From NCBI GenBank assembly GCA_003707065.3, contig PPXM03000003.1:744001-808000 (forward strand): 64,000 nt of DNA, given 5' to 3'. Within the stretch, counting starts at the first letter, position 1. The number at the start of each line of letters is the position of its first letter. The notes under the pieces were generated by a model. The model was not told where the DNA came from and made no database searches. It worked only from the letters and a program-made list of their open reading frames with translations. The DNA comes from Trigonopsis variabilis (lineage: Eukaryota > Ascomycota > Trigonopsidomycetes > Trigonopsidales > Trigonopsidaceae). Both the position numbers and the translations under genes were made by a program. Below, in pieces: positions 32,490 to 43,142 of this stretch.

Positions 32490-33484
32490 ATGGGGCTACT
32501 TTCACTTTTCTCCTCCTCAAATGCACAAGCTGATTTAAGGAAGCTGCCCATGAAAGAGGGAAAAGGGACAACTGTGGATCAAATAACTGAGTTCCTGGAC
32601 TGTCAAGAACAGGAAGAAGATTCCCTCGATGCATTGTTCAATGAAGCTGAAAAATCATTGTCAAATAAAGTCAAGACATCGAGTGAGCCAACGATTTTTG
32701 ATGAGATTATGGAGTTTGAGCGGAAGTCGTGGAAGAAAATACCAGAGCTGCGGGCAAAGGATGAAGAGATGGACTATGACAACTTAATACATAACCTCCC
32801 TCTGAAGCATACTAAAAATGGTGTTGCTCATGTCGACACTGCGGTTTTTGCCAGGGATAAGAATGCTAAAGCTGCGAAATCATTTGAGACTATAATAGAT
32901 CCTATCATAATGGCTAAGCAGCCTTCCAAAAAGGTACGTGATTTCTTAATCTGTTCATTTATCGGTCGATGATGATGTTTTTCTTTAATACACGCGAGCA
33001 GTACAAAGAGCCCGTTATGGTGTCTCCGGCTGTTGTGAACTATTCTTATTGTCATAGTTACACTGAGGCCACGATTATGGACAGCCATCATAAAATCATT
33101 ACTAACTTACAGGAACCGGTAACGGCCGGAAAGAACTGGTTTAATATGCCCGAAACAGAAATCACTCCTCAGATAAAGCGGGATCTGCAACTTCTTAAAA
33201 TGCGGCACGTTCTCGACCCCAAACGGCACTACAAAAAAGACAATTCAAAAAGCTTTCCGAAATACTTTCAAACGGGAACCATTGTGGAAGGTCCAACTGA
33301 GTTTTACTCGGCCCGGCTTTCAAAGGCTGAGCGAAAACAGACTCTTGCCGACGAGATCCTGGCAAGTGAGGAAGCAAAGACATATTTCAAAAGAAGATAT
33401 GCCGAGATTCAGACCAAGAAGACGTCGGGCAAGAAAGGGCATTACAAGCGGCTGCAGGCAGCTAGGCACAAGCGGGGATATTAA
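32490..33484 (+). CDS. FCF2: Pre-rRNA processing factor Fcf2
   Basis: Nucleolar SSU-processome protein needed for early cleavages that make 18S rRNA. Two exons, 32490-32933 and 33113-33484, giving 271 residues. The N-terminal half is acidic and coiled (LDALFNEAEKSLSNKVK). The Fcf2 domain lies in exon 2: TAGKNWFNMPETEITPQIKR, LQLLKMRHVLDPKRHYKKD, FPKYFQTGTIVEGPTEFYSA, KAERKQTLADEILASEEAK and a basic tail. The intron (32934-33112, 179 nt) is about five times longer than the typical intron of this window and carries a box C/D snoRNA. The ATG at 32490 is the first in frame. Confidence 0.95.
32961..33075 (+). ncRNA. snR63: Box C/D snoRNA in FCF2 intron, snR63-like (guide for 25S Am2256)
   Basis: C box ATGATGA at 32969-32975 and D box CTGA at 33063-33066. 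The nucleotides around them can form a short terminal stem (GGTC at 32964-32967 with GGCC at 33067-33070, plus ATC/GAT outside it). Directly upstream of the D box, 33051-33061 (GTCATAGTTAC) is a perfect 11-nt complement of GTAACTATGAC, the universally conserved helix 69 of large-subunit rRNA. The fifth base before the D box (T at 33058) pairs with the A equal to yeast 25S A2256, the site set by snR63 (human A3739, SNORD46). The methylation rule and site numbers are known biology; the ends of the RNA and its processing from the intron are inferred. It sits 28 nt from the donor and 37 nt from the acceptor. Confidence 0.85.
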
Positions 33485-33554
33485 GGGTTTGCTCAGTTCA
33501 GGAATTATCTTACAGGTGTACTATATGTGGGCGGAATTCTAATATATCATGTCA

Positions 33555-34319
33555 TTATTGTTCACTGAGCATTTTTTTGATCATCGAGCCCCATCCTTCT
33601 GCCTGCGAGGTGGTGGGTATGACGATCTTGTAAGGAAACAACGTTGAGTCGACTGCCGTAATGGGAGGTATGTGGTCGCGATTTTCGTTTGCAAACATGA
33701 TAATCTCCACTAAGGCTCTTCGTAGTTCCTGCTCGGTTTCCTGGCGCAGAGCTATCTTTTCATTGTCGCTCCTTCCGGGCCCCAGGGCGGTGATGTTAAA
33801 GACCCATTGTTCCCAGCATTGGTCTTCGCCTTTGAATAGCCAACCAGGTCTTCGACCTTCTGATTTTTTTTCAAAAAATTGGATAATTAACTGAGTAGAC
33901 GAGTTTTGAGGTATTTCCAGACTTGAGATTAGTGATGATGACGATTGCAAAGACCGAGGGTGATTCCCTGATTCAGGAGTGCTTGAATCTTGAGTTTCCT
34001 CAGCCTGTGGCACTGAAGGGATGGTGTCCAAGATTTTAGCGAACTGAGAGACCTTGTCATTGATCTGAATTGTGACCTGAGGGACGTCAATGGCCATCTA
34101 GAGACTTAGAAGACGCTCCACGTAGTAAACTTACATAAGTCACATCGAGAACTTCTCTCATAGTCTTGAATGGTTGGACTGAACCAAAATAACGCTGAAA
34201 AAAGACAGAGTTTATCAATGCTAGTCATGTCAGTAGAGAAGTCAAAAAGTGACGGTTTTACCTTTGATAACATCAGAGGCTTGAGATCTATCTAGTCTAA
34301 TATCAATCACAGCATTCAT
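33555..34319 (-). CDS. atg101: Autophagy protein Atg101
   Basis: HORMA-domain partner of Atg13 in the Atg1 initiation complex; absent from budding yeast but present in fission yeast and most fungi. Three exons: 34262-34319, 34135-34220, 33555-34097 (introns 41 and 37 nt), giving 228 residues. Spliced N-terminus reads MNAVIDIRLDRSQASDVIK then ALINSVFFQRYFGSVQPF and EVLDVTYMAIDVPQVTI, matching the family. A Ser-rich insertion follows, then LIIQFFEKKS, WEQWVFNITALG, ELRRALVEIIMFANENRDHI-type helix and the C-terminal FPYKIVIPTTSQAEGWG. Phases agree at both junctions. Confidence 0.9.
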
Positions 34320-34889
34320 CACTCGGGTTTGATTGTTGAGAGCGACAGCCTATGAGTTGAGCTATCCTAGACTTTCGTAGTCACAGGATCTATAGAAACG
34401 CAGCGAGCCCTAGAAAGAAATCGATGAAGACGAAAGTTTAAGATAGTGAGAGCAAAGACCTCAAGAGGCTCCGAAAGAAATCTAAGGGAAAATGGCCTTG
34501 AAGACCCTAAGATGACCAGTCGATGATGGGTTGGAGCGAGTAACGGTTCAAAGACAAGTCAAGAGAAACCGAACCCATAGAGATAGCGACTATAGATCCT
34601 TCTTTCTTCTTACGAAACGTTTTCAATTTGACCACAGGGTAAAAATACGTCAATAGGAGGATGAAAAACCTCAGACCGTTTTGGTAAGAGACATGCTAGT
34701 TTGTTGGTGACTTAGAGAGGGGTTGCCTAACGCTACAATAAGATGCATTAGGAAGGGGGGAATTAGCCGTTGCTCGCTAGTTAGGGATGACTGTAGTGAG
34801 GTAGATAGGTGTCAAGGCGCCGTCCAGGGTGCGACTAACGTCGTTGGGTCTCACAAGATAAACCACCTCCGCATTCTGCAATTCCCATC
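34320..34889. promoter_or_regulatory. Divergent intergenic region ATG101 / PEX3
   Basis: 570 bp between divergently read genes for autophagy and peroxisome biogenesis. Purine-rich on the plus strand around 34380-34560. No additional gene or RNA seen. Confidence 0.4.
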
Positions 34890-36329
34890 ATGACCAGATT
34901 TATGGAACGGCATCGAAAGAAAATCCTGTGGGGGACAGGCATAGTCACTTTGATTTACTTTGGATTTCAGTATGCGAAGGCTAAATTGTTTGAGATCCAA
35001 GAAAAATTGGCCTTGGACAGGCTAGCGCGAGAAAAGTAAGAGTGGCATAAAGGGACGCGAACGTGAATACTGATTTCCTAGTCTTCGGAAGCGATTTGAT
35101 CAAAATCAACAGGATGCTGCTTTTACGGTAATTGCTCTTTTACCTAGTCTATGTGATCCTATCATGACTGCGTATCCGGTTGAACAAATCACCAAGGAGC
35201 TTCAAGCGAAAAAGAACGATAAACTAGCAAGAAGCACTGGCTTAGCCGACTCTCCAGTAGTCGTAAAGGATGACGATTCGGCTTCAGTTAGATCAGGATT
35301 GAGTGAATCGGGTCAAAAAAGTCGTTCTCAATTATGGAACGATATAAAAGTACAAAGTGAGTTCTTTATAATGCGATCTTTTCGAGTTACTAATACTCCT
35401 CAGGCCTTACAAGAGCCCTTACATGTATTTATTCCATCGTTCTCTTGACGTTTTTTACTCGACTTCAACTCAACTTACTGGGACGCAACAACTATCTCGC
35501 ATCAGTCACTACGTTGACCGAATCAAGAGCGGCCAGATCATCTTTACTTTCGGGCTCTTCTAAGCAAGAAAGCGATACCAGCGAAGATGATGATTACAGG
35601 CAGGTTCTTGATGAGCAAACAGAGTTTGATCTTAGTAGACAATACTTGACTTTTTCTTGGTGGCTTCTTAATAGAGGATGGAGGTTATTGGCTCAGAGGG
35701 TTGAATTAGCAGTTAAACAAGTATTTGGTCCCGTTGATCTTAGAAAAGACTTGTCAATCGATGATTTCGCCAATCTTTTAAGTAAGGCCCAAGCTTTAAT
35801 TGAACAACCGCCTACTGGGCCATCAGCTTCCAGCTTTTTGGATTGTCTATTACCACCGAAAGACCTAGAAGCTTTTGTATTGGCTCAAGCAAGTGTGAAC
35901 GATGATGAAACTCCCGAGCATGGGCTAGCAATTGATGAGAATCTTCGTCATTTATTAGATGAGACAGCTGATATCATTGAATCGCCGCAAAGTTTGATCA
36001 CATTAGAAAGGATGTCGGCTGCTGGGATTACATTTTTCCTCGACCAATTAGCTTCTTTAATGGTGAATAATCCGTCTCGACAGACGCCTTCGATATCAAG
36101 TTCTGGTCCATCTGCGATGACTTATTCTGAACCCACACAAATTCTGCCTAGCTCTTTTTTTCCTAATCGTGTCAAATTCGCTAGCCTACTCGCTCTTATT
36201 TCTCGTGAAAGTCGTCTCATGACCTCGGCCAGGCCTAACACCTGTTTTGAGGTTGTCCAAGGTGTTGACGAATTAAGGGGATTAAGTGCCATGATATACT
36301 GTTTAGTCGATTGGCGCGAATACGCATGA
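34890..36329 (+). CDS. PEX3: Peroxisomal biogenesis factor 3
   Basis: Membrane anchor for the import receptor Pex19 and founder of peroxisomal membranes. Three exons: 34890-35035, 35082-35356, 35404-36329 (introns 46 and 47 nt), giving 448 residues. A short basic lumenal end (MTRFMERHRKK) precedes a transmembrane segment (residues 12-29, ILWGTGIVTLIYFGFQYA), the normal Pex3 targeting signal. The cytosolic domain shows LRKRFDQNQQDAAFTVIALL, LTRALTCIYSIVLLTFFTRL, LNLLGRNNYL and YLTFSWWLLNRGWRLLAQRV, all hallmarks of the family. The stop at 36329 leaves a normal C-terminus. Confidence 0.95.
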
Positions 36330-36503
36330 TATAAGAACTCTCTCAAGAAACAATAATCTCTTGCCCGACACGAGCTCTCTGACTTGGGTTAATGAATATT
36401 TATAGGTGTAGATTACGGGGCAAGAATTTGTAACGACTGTCATAGGACATTGATTAATATATATCTAAGCTTTTTCATCAAAGCCTTTTCTTTTTGCCTT
36501 GAT

Positions 36504-37004
36504 TCATTCGTTATGCGAGTGATCAGCAACTTTAGTTTGTAAAGGCTCTCTAAAGTGCTTTGCAGCGATAGGGTGCACAACCCGGTTATAGATAAACTGT
36601 GCTCCCGAAAAAGTGGGGAGACCAAGCCAAAGTAGAAAAACGACTTTAAAGAACCAATAAAATGGAACCCAATATAGTATGACTCGTGACGCATATTCGA
36701 CTAAGGAGAAAATACCGTAGATAACCCAGTAAGTGAGGTATTGTGTGTCATCATTGGTTCCAGGCGATTCAATTGCTTTGATTGAGAAATACCCTGGAAG
36801 AGCAACTCCAGTCAAGTTTGCAAAAAAGCCGCCAAGCCCTCCCAAGTTAAGAAAGATTAGGAAAAAGTATCCTCCAGCTAAACCAAGGAAGATATAAGCT
36901 TTAGAAACGCCGATCCTTTTCTCGATATTAACGCAAAGGGGATACTTTGCAAGCTCATTGTCGAGCTGAGAAACGAACTGCGAGGCCTGAGTGACGTAAG
37001 ACAT
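36504..37004 (-). CDS. YOP1: Yop1/REEP ER-shaping protein
   Basis: Hairpin membrane protein that bends ER tubules together with reticulons. 166 residues, intronless. TB2/DP1/HVA22 domain: LAKYPLCVNIEKRIGVSKAY at the start, hydrophobic hairpins (IFLGLAGGYFFLIFLNLGG; TYWVIYGIFSLVEYASRVIL; WFFKVVFLLWLGLP), the Pro/Gly pair PGYFSIKAIESPGTNDDTQY, and FSGAQFIYNRVVHPIAAKH. Length fits yeast Yop1 (180). Its start is 531 bp from that of RFX, on the opposite strand. Confidence 0.96.
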   Translation of the reverse strand: MSYVTQASQFVSQLDNELAKYPLCVNIEKRIGVSKAYIFLGLAGGYFFLIFLNLGGLGGFFANLTGVALPGYFSIKAIESPGTNDDTQYLTYWVIYGIFSLVEYASRVILYWVPFYWFFKVVFLLWLGLPTFSGAQFIYNRVVHPIAAKHFREPLQTKVADHSHNE

Positions 37005-37282
37005 AAGGTTGGGCTCATTTTGCCGTGGGATATAAAAGCATCGTCACGTGAATGTATCACCGCAAAAAATAGGAAACCTGTTAAGCATTCTATCATGATA
37101 GAACTGAAAAATATCTTTTATCAAATTGGTTGATTATCAATTCTAAATCCCGACAACCCAATCTACCATGTTGAAGCGGATATCCGTTTACCGTTTAGGG
37201 TGCATTGTGATTACGGTATCGCAGCAGCCTTTGGGCATCTTATTCCCGATTACCACGCTCACGATCACATCTACGCTTCCAC

Positions 37283-37348
37283 GGCAACGCCAAATTCTCT
37301 CCCCACCCCAGCAACCGTTGCCATCACCGTGAGAGTAGTGGTTGCCAT
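37283..37348. promoter_or_regulatory. Cluster of three RFX (X-box) half-sites
   Basis: GTTGCC half-sites occur at 37283-37288 (minus orientation, GGCAAC), 37317-37324 (GTTGCCAT) and 37341-37348 (GTTGCCAT), with an extra GCAAC at 37311. The X-box consensus bound by RFX proteins is GTTGCCATGGCAAC. They lie 190-250 bp upstream of the RFX start and could also serve YOP1. Confidence 0.6.
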
Positions 37349-37535
37349 GACTTCCGTAGAAAGATGGATGGAGATGATTTGAAGCCGGTCTAAAGAATAG
37401 CGTGAAAGATAAAGGCTTGGTGTAAGAACTGATGCATTGTAACGGGCCCCTAAGATGGCTGATGATTGGTCGCCACCGTAACCCCCCGTTACCAGCCGGT
37501 GCGTGTTTTTCTTTTCCTCCTTCCTCACTACCACC

Positions 37536-39625
37536 ATGAACGACGACAATCTTCTGGCGCTGGACGACCACGAGGCGTCGTCAGCGCCTCCATCCTTTGC
37601 CATCGATCCTGCTTTAGGTGGTTCTGGTGCCGTCCCCCGGCCGACTGATGATCATGATGGTGAACATTCCCACCAGCTCGAAGCTCTCTTGAAAGACCGA
37701 TATGATGAAATTGAGCTGGCTCGAGCAGTCACACAACAGCAACAACAGGAAGCATTAGCTCATGTTCACGGTCACCACGGCCACCCTCATAACGTTCTTC
37801 CCCATGCTACCCATCCTCAATTGGTCGGGGTACGCCGACCCGAAATAACTGGTCAAGTACACGCTAAGCCAAGAGCTCGAAAAAGCATGGGTGGGCCAGA
37901 AGAAACCGAAGATGAACTTAAGCGGATTGCAGGAGAGTTTCTGAATGTGAGCGTTGAGGAGCTCGCCCAAAAAGTGCGATATGATGATACGCTACCGAGC
38001 GCGGAAAAGACGCGTCAAGTCTTTGGAATGAATTGGCTGATGCGGTCATGTGAACTTGTGCCTGATAAGGCCGTTCCCCGAAACCGGATTTATGCTCGGT
38101 ATGTGAACGTGTGTGCTTCGCTTCAAATCAAGCCCTTGAACCCTGCATCTTTTGGCAAGCTGGTGCGGATTGTTTATCCTGATATAAAAACTCGTCGGTT
38201 AGGGGTACGGGGTCAGTCGAAATATCACTATTGTGGCATCCAACTACTGGATGAAGGACCTACAAACTCGGGTACGGAGATTTGAAGGGCTCTGGTGCGT
38301 CGTGTGGGTTTGCTGGGCTTTATGATTTCTGGTTTTTCTTGTGCGTTTAGCCCTCACGTCCACCACCCCTAGTGACGCTTGTACATCTACTAATACATAT
38401 GCTTTCGTTGTTCCACACAGCCAACATTAGTCTTTCTTCTTTTGGCTCGCCCTTGGACCAGTCCTACGATTTCGACGACTCACCTGTTCATCAATCTGAC
38501 TCTACAAATCAAGAGAATCTTTTCAGTAGCAAACAGCAAGTTCCGGTCTCAGATTCTGTTTCTGTCGACCTGAAGGCCAAAGTGTCTGTTTCGTCAGATA
38601 CCCAACTCCGCAAGGAAGGAGAGAGTATCTCTACTGAATGTTTACTGCCTGATATCCGCCCCTACCTCCCTGATGGATTCGATGAAGACGCAGCTGTGAC
38701 TTTGGCGGCTTTATATCAGTCGTACTGTCATTCGCTTGCCGAAAATATTCGTTTTATGCAGCTCAAACAGTTTAATGTCAATTGTGTTTCCTTTTATCGA
38801 CAACTCACTGTTCCCGTCCAGCGTGTCCTGGCCCAACCAACAGTATGGCAATGGATCCAACGCGCCGATTGGATATTATATAAGGTCATTCTTCGTCTTC
38901 TAGGACAGCTTGCTCTTAGTATTGTTCCTCCGAATGTCCTTCAGCTTCTTCGGTCCTTCTCCCTCACTCTTCAAGATACCATCGAAAACACGTTTGCTCA
39001 AGTTTCTCCTGAACTTGTTCGTCATAAATTAGTGCCTGCCTCAAGGTTTTGCCAGCTTTTAGGCCGATTATTACGCGTAAATGAAACTGCTCATGCAGCA
39101 GGTAAGATTTTAGCCCATGATCCTGATCGAGAGTTGATGAAAACGGACTGGACGAAATACGTTCAAGGTAAAATGATAAGTGAACAAGATGCTCCTTGTG
39201 AGGCCGTAAAGGTGGCAGATATTCTTGATAACGATATGCCTCAATTATTGACGGTACAGGACAAGAGCGAGTCTGAAGGAATAATTGAAGTGTGGGCTCG
39301 ATATTTGGAACAATTGCCTCGTCAATTTGAACATATTTCTCCCCGCTTATATTTGGTGTGCTCAAGTACAATTATGACTAGTGCCTTACGAGAAGTGACG
39401 TTAAATGGAGGAGCAGCGTTTGGAGCATGGTGGGTGATTCGATGTTGGATGGATGAGTGGTTACTGTGGAATGCCGAATGGGCAGCTTTTATGGCTACGG
39501 AGTATGTCGACCCTCTGACTAGATGCGATTTAATCAGTCAAGCTTCATATTTGAAAGGTTTTTCTATCGCTCGTGATAAAGAGCCGGAGTTATATAAAGC
39601 GTTAATGCATTTGCCTCAGAATTGA
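37536..39625 (+). CDS. RFX family winged-helix transcription factor
   Basis: RFX proteins bind X-boxes; relatives are Crt1 in budding yeast (DNA-damage repressor of RNR genes) and Sak1 in fission yeast. Three exons: 37536-38271, 38351-38380, 38421-39625, giving 656 residues; exon 2 is only 30 nt and is needed to keep the frame. The DNA-binding domain is at about 163-237 (FGMNWLMRSCELVPDKAVPR, IYARYVNVCASLQIKPLNPA, RRLGVRGQSKYHYCGIQLL). The N-terminus is His/Gln-rich. The C-terminal half (residues about 300-650) holds the RFX dimerisation and extended helical region. Intron 1 is 79 nt, intron 2 is 40 nt with an ACTAATA branch site. Own promoter contains X-box half-sites. Confidence 0.92.
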
Positions 39626-39837
39626 CTCTAAAAAATGTTTTCAAAAGATACTGGTGACTAATTCGAAAGTGATGTATAGTTGGTGTATAAGGAATGTTGC
39701 TATAATGAGGAGCTGGCGAGTCCATGCCTACTGGATGTAGTTAGCAGAGAATAAGCGTGCGACAGGTGCGATGACCGTAGCATCTAAAGTGTCACATTTC
39801 AGCTATGATGCAAGAGCATCCACTTTATACTGAGATG

Positions 39838-39882
39838 GAATGTTCTCGAGTCGGATCATCCCCATAGCAACGCCTATATAAA
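39838..39882 (+). promoter_or_regulatory. Heat-shock element and TATA box of SIS1
   Basis: Three alternating heat-shock units at 39838-39850 (GAA-TG-TTC-TC-GAG) are followed by TATATAAA at 39875-39882. The ATG is at 39913, only 30 nt after the TATA box, so the 5' UTR must be very short. Confidence 0.7.
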
Positions 39883-39912
39883 GTACTCCCCAAGCCCTCT
39901 TGGTACCGACTA

Positions 39913-41013
39913 ATGGTTAAAGAGACTAAATTATATGATTTATTAGGTATCAACCCAGATGCAAGTGAGCAGGATATCAAGAAAGGATACAGAAAAAATG
40001 CCCTGAAGTATCATCCGGATAAGAACAGCGACAACCCTAAGGCTGCCGAGAAATTTAAAGAGGTTTCAGAAGCATATGAGATTCTGAGTGATCCAGAAAA
40101 AAAGAGTATTTATGATCAATATGGACTGGAATTTGTTCGCCATGGTGGTGTTCCTCCTGGAGCAGGTGGACCCGACGGAAGCGCTGGAATGGGAGGTGCA
40201 GGAGCTAGTGGGTTCCCTGGTGGATTCTTCTCTTCGGGTGGTGCTGGCGGAGGCCCAACATTTTCATTTAGTTCTACTGGTGGTGGACGTCCTGGAGGAT
40301 CGTTCCATGGCTTTCATTCACGTGACCCTAACGATATCTTTGCTGAATTTTTCAATACATTCCAAGGTGGTGGAGGACCTCGGGGATCTAGTTTTGATGA
40401 TGATGATGTTTATTCTTCAGGAGGTTCTCCTTTCGGTGCGGGCTCAAGTGGTTTCTCCAGAAGTAGGCAACCACAACATGAAGAACCTCCTCCACCCCCA
40501 TTTACTGTCAAATTACCGGTCAGCCTTGAAGACTTAGCGACTGGTGCTACAAAGAAAATGAAGATTAAGCGACGATTAGCTAACGGTCGAACAGAGGACC
40601 GTATTGTGAAAGTTGATATTAAGAAGGGTTGGAAAGCAGGCACTAAAGTAACCTTCCCCGGAGAGGGCGATGTCTTACCTAACGGGCGATCTCAGGACGT
40701 CGCCTTTGTCATTGAGGAGAAACCTCACCCAGTATTTACTCGCGATGGGAATGATCTCAAGTGCAAAGTCAAGGTCTCTTTCAAGGAAAGTCTCCTTGGA
40801 TTTGAGAAAGTCTTGACGCTACTGAGCGGAAAGCAGCTATCAATCTCGTCTAAGATTCCCACTCAACCTGGCCGTGTCATCACATATCCAGGTTTAGGAA
40901 TGCCAATTAGCAAGCAACCTGGTCAGTCAGGTAACCTTTATGTGACTATAGATGTTGACTATCCGATTTCTCTCACACCAGCTCAGCGGGAAGCCATTCA
41001 GAAGAATTTTTAG
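39913..41013 (+). CDS. SIS1: Type II Hsp40 co-chaperone, Sis1/DNAJB1
   Basis: Stimulates Hsp70 ATPase and passes on unfolded clients in cytosol and nucleus. 366 residues, no intron. J domain at about 5-70 with HPD at 34-36 and the start [21 protein letters not shown] Gly/Phe-rich region (about 75-185, with [12 protein letters not shown] and [12 protein letters not shown]) marks type II; there is no CxxCxGxG zinc finger. Two C-terminal beta-sandwich domains follow ([40 protein letters not shown]) and the dimerisation end ([16 protein letters not shown]). It is preceded by a heat-shock element. Confidence 0.96.
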   Translation: MVKETKLYDLLGINPDASEQDIKKGYRKNALKYHPDKNSDNPKAAEKFKEVSEAYEILSDPEKKSIYDQYGLEFVRHGGVPPGAGGPDGSAGMGGAGASGFPGGFFSSGGAGGGPTFSFSSTGGGRPGGSFHGFHSRDPNDIFAEFFNTFQGGGGPRGSSFDDDDVYSSGGSPFGAGSSGFSRSRQPQHEEPPPPPFTVKLPVSLEDLATGATKKMKIKRRLANGRTEDRIVKVDIKKGWKAGTKVTFPGEGDVLPNGRSQDVAFVIEEKPHPVFTRDGNDLKCKVKVSFKESLLGFEKVLTLLSGKQLSISSKIPTQPGRVITYPGLGMPISKQPGQSGNLYVTIDVDYPISLTPAQREAIQKNF

Positions 41014-41150
41014 GAACGCTTTGTATATAGTGGCCGGAGCGAGCCGGTGCGAAATTGGAGAGACTGTTTCAAGAATTAGAGTGAGGTACGTGTGGGTAAT
41101 AGGTATTATTATGTATCTTCTATTCGTAACTTACATTATTCCAATCTAGT

Positions 41151-42755
41151 TCATTCGTTTCTTTTTCGTTTGCGTCCACTTTCATCCAGTTTTTGTTCGT
41201 CTCTAGCTGGCCAGGAATCAATCATTTCAAGAGCTCGTTGAAGAATATCTTTCTCTCCTCGAATGACCTCTGCCGCATTTCGAGCGTTGAGGCTATCTTC
41301 GGCTTGCAAGGCTGGATATTCCTGCAAGCGAGCCTCCAAAAGAGCTTTCCAGCACTCGAGACATTCCTTAGATTTGGGTCTAAGAGGACCACCTGGAGGA
41401 CTTTTTCGACTTCTTGCCCTGAGCTTTTTGTAGAGAGTCTTGGCCAGGTTTGTTGCAAGCTTCTCAGAGGGTTGCGGTTTTTTTGACTTCTTTCTGGACG
41501 TCGAGTCTTTTATCGAAGGCTCATTGAGCCCCCGCATTTGACGAGCAGCGTTAAGAGCAGTTTTGAAAGTCTTGGAATCCACTAAAAAACATTCTATGAT
41601 CAGCTGAAGTTGTCGAGGTAGCTCTAACTCCGTAGCTTCCATATCGTAGGTTCCAAAATCACGGCTCCCCAAAGGAGGCAGAGTTTGGAAGTATTCGTCA
41701 TCTCCATCGTACTCTTCATCGAACAAAGACGGATCAACAAGCTGAAGAAACTCCAGTCGGGATAGTTTTTGGGCCCTTGAGAGTTTCGGAAGAAAAGATC
41801 GTTTAGAATTCAAAAGACAGACAGAAGAAAGCACTGTTTCTATTGGGATCTCGACCGAGTCATAAGGCGAACCGCCTTGTTTAACGTATCCATAGCGGCG
41901 CAGCATATCAGAATTAGGTAATTCGCCGTAGGTGTTGAAGACTTGAGTTCCTTTAGGGATATCAACGGTGGCTTTCATTTGGAGAAAAGGGCTCTCTAGA
42001 GTAGGATAGTAAAGATGAGCATTGCAATCAACGACATCTGCGTTTAAGAGATCTGCGAAAGGCACCATTGCCTTTAAGCCGGAATAATTTGATTCAGATT
42101 CATCATCAGCAACGGATTCAGACTCCAGTTCCGAGTCAGACTCATTGTCTTCCACAAGGACATCATTTTCATCTAATGGATCATCGATAGACAGTTGATC
42201 CTGAACCAACTCATCGCAGTCAAAGGAGTATGACATGACGAGAGAAGCAGCATGGTGAAATGTATCAAGGTTGAGGAGATCAGGAGAAAATATGTCTGGG
42301 TGAGATAGTAGGATTGGTTTAAGGACTTCGTGAAATTGCTGTTCCGCTTCATTTTTGCCAATTCTTCGCACCATTAATGATCCCTGCAGATAATGGAGAT
42401 CATGATCTGACCAAAATATCGGGATTGTGAACTCGTTGGGAAGAAGATCTAGATAAGGTTTCCAAAAGGAAGACAGACCCTGGCTTAGCAGAACGGCCAC
42501 TAGACCCATCCATGGTTCAAGGGTTGATAGTTCAGGAACTTTGTCAGATAATTTCGTAGTTTGAAGGTCAAGTAGTAATTCTCTCGGTATCAAGAATAGT
42601 TCTTCTCCTTCTTTTATATTTTCTATGGCGATAACACCCCGTCCCATTGCTTCTTGTCGATAATCATGGATACCGATCTTTGATGATACTGTCCCTCCAT
42701 GAGCCTTGAACCAGTCGAGAAAACGGTCACTAAGGTTTTGGAATTGATCAGTCAT
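41151..42755 (-). CDS. RKM4: SET-domain ribosomal lysine methyltransferase, Rkm4/SETD6 type
   Basis: Rkm4 methylates a lysine of 60S protein L42. 534 residues, intronless. The SET domain is split by an insert, as usual for this class: GVIAIENIKEGEELFLIPRE near the N-terminus, LVAVLLSQGLSSFWKPYLDL, and after an acidic insert (ESDSELESESVADDESES) the SAM/catalytic block VPFADLLNADVVDCNAHL and FNTYGELPNSDMLRRYGYVK. The C-terminal Rubisco-LSMT substrate-binding helices follow, ending in a basic tail. The asparagine and tyrosine of the core (NTYG) are present. Substrate is inferred from the family. Confidence 0.88.
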   Translation of the reverse strand: MTDQFQNLSDRFLDWFKAHGGTVSSKIGIHDYRQEAMGRGVIAIENIKEGEELFLIPRELLLDLQTTKLSDKVPELSTLEPWMGLVAVLLSQGLSSFWKPYLDLLPNEFTIPIFWSDHDLHYLQGSLMVRRIGKNEAEQQFHEVLKPILLSHPDIFSPDLLNLDTFHHAASLVMSYSFDCDELVQDQLSIDDPLDENDVLVEDNESDSELESESVADDESESNYSGLKAMVPFADLLNADVVDCNAHLYYPTLESPFLQMKATVDIPKGTQVFNTYGELPNSDMLRRYGYVKQGGSPYDSVEIPIETVLSSVCLLNSKRSFLPKLSRAQKLSRLEFLQLVDPSLFDEEYDGDDEYFQTLPPLGSRDFGTYDMEATELELPRQLQLIIECFLVDSKTFKTALNAARQMRGLNEPSIKDSTSRKKSKKPQPSEKLATNLAKTLYKKLRARSRKSPPGGPLRPKSKECLECWKALLEARLQEYPALQAEDSLNARNAAEVIRGEKDILQRALEMIDSWPARDEQKLDESGRKRKRNE

Positions 42756-43142
42756 TATTAGACTCGGTGCTGAAAACCTTCAAGCTCAACAAACCCGAGA
42801 ATTCGATCAAATCCGGCCACTGTAACGGTGGGATCAAAAAATTCCCTTTGGCACGCGGGTGAGGAGGACTGATACATATATTGTTGCTATCGTTTAAAGG
42901 GAACGACATCTCTACACTGTCTGAAATCGTCTTTCGTCTGCTCTTACTTGCCTGAACAAATTAAAGGAAACAATTCATTTTGTTCATTTTGTTCTTCTCT
43001 ACTAAGGAAAATTCTAAGGACCTGAGAAGTTGCTTAGCTGGTTGATAACTTTCGCTTTGTAAGACGGTCATTTACGAGTTCCCGAATAAGGCACTTTAAA
43101 CGCAATAAGACGGCTTATAGTATTACATAAAGATTTTATTAA
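42756..43142. promoter_or_regulatory. Divergent intergenic region RKM4 / PBN1
   Basis: 387 bp between divergent starts; AT-rich near 43090-43140. No further feature seen. Confidence 0.4.

Noticed and set aside
37188-37603. Minus-strand frames of 110-127 codons overlapping the RFX start
   Set aside because: Low-complexity shadow of the promoter and of the RFX N-terminus, no family match.
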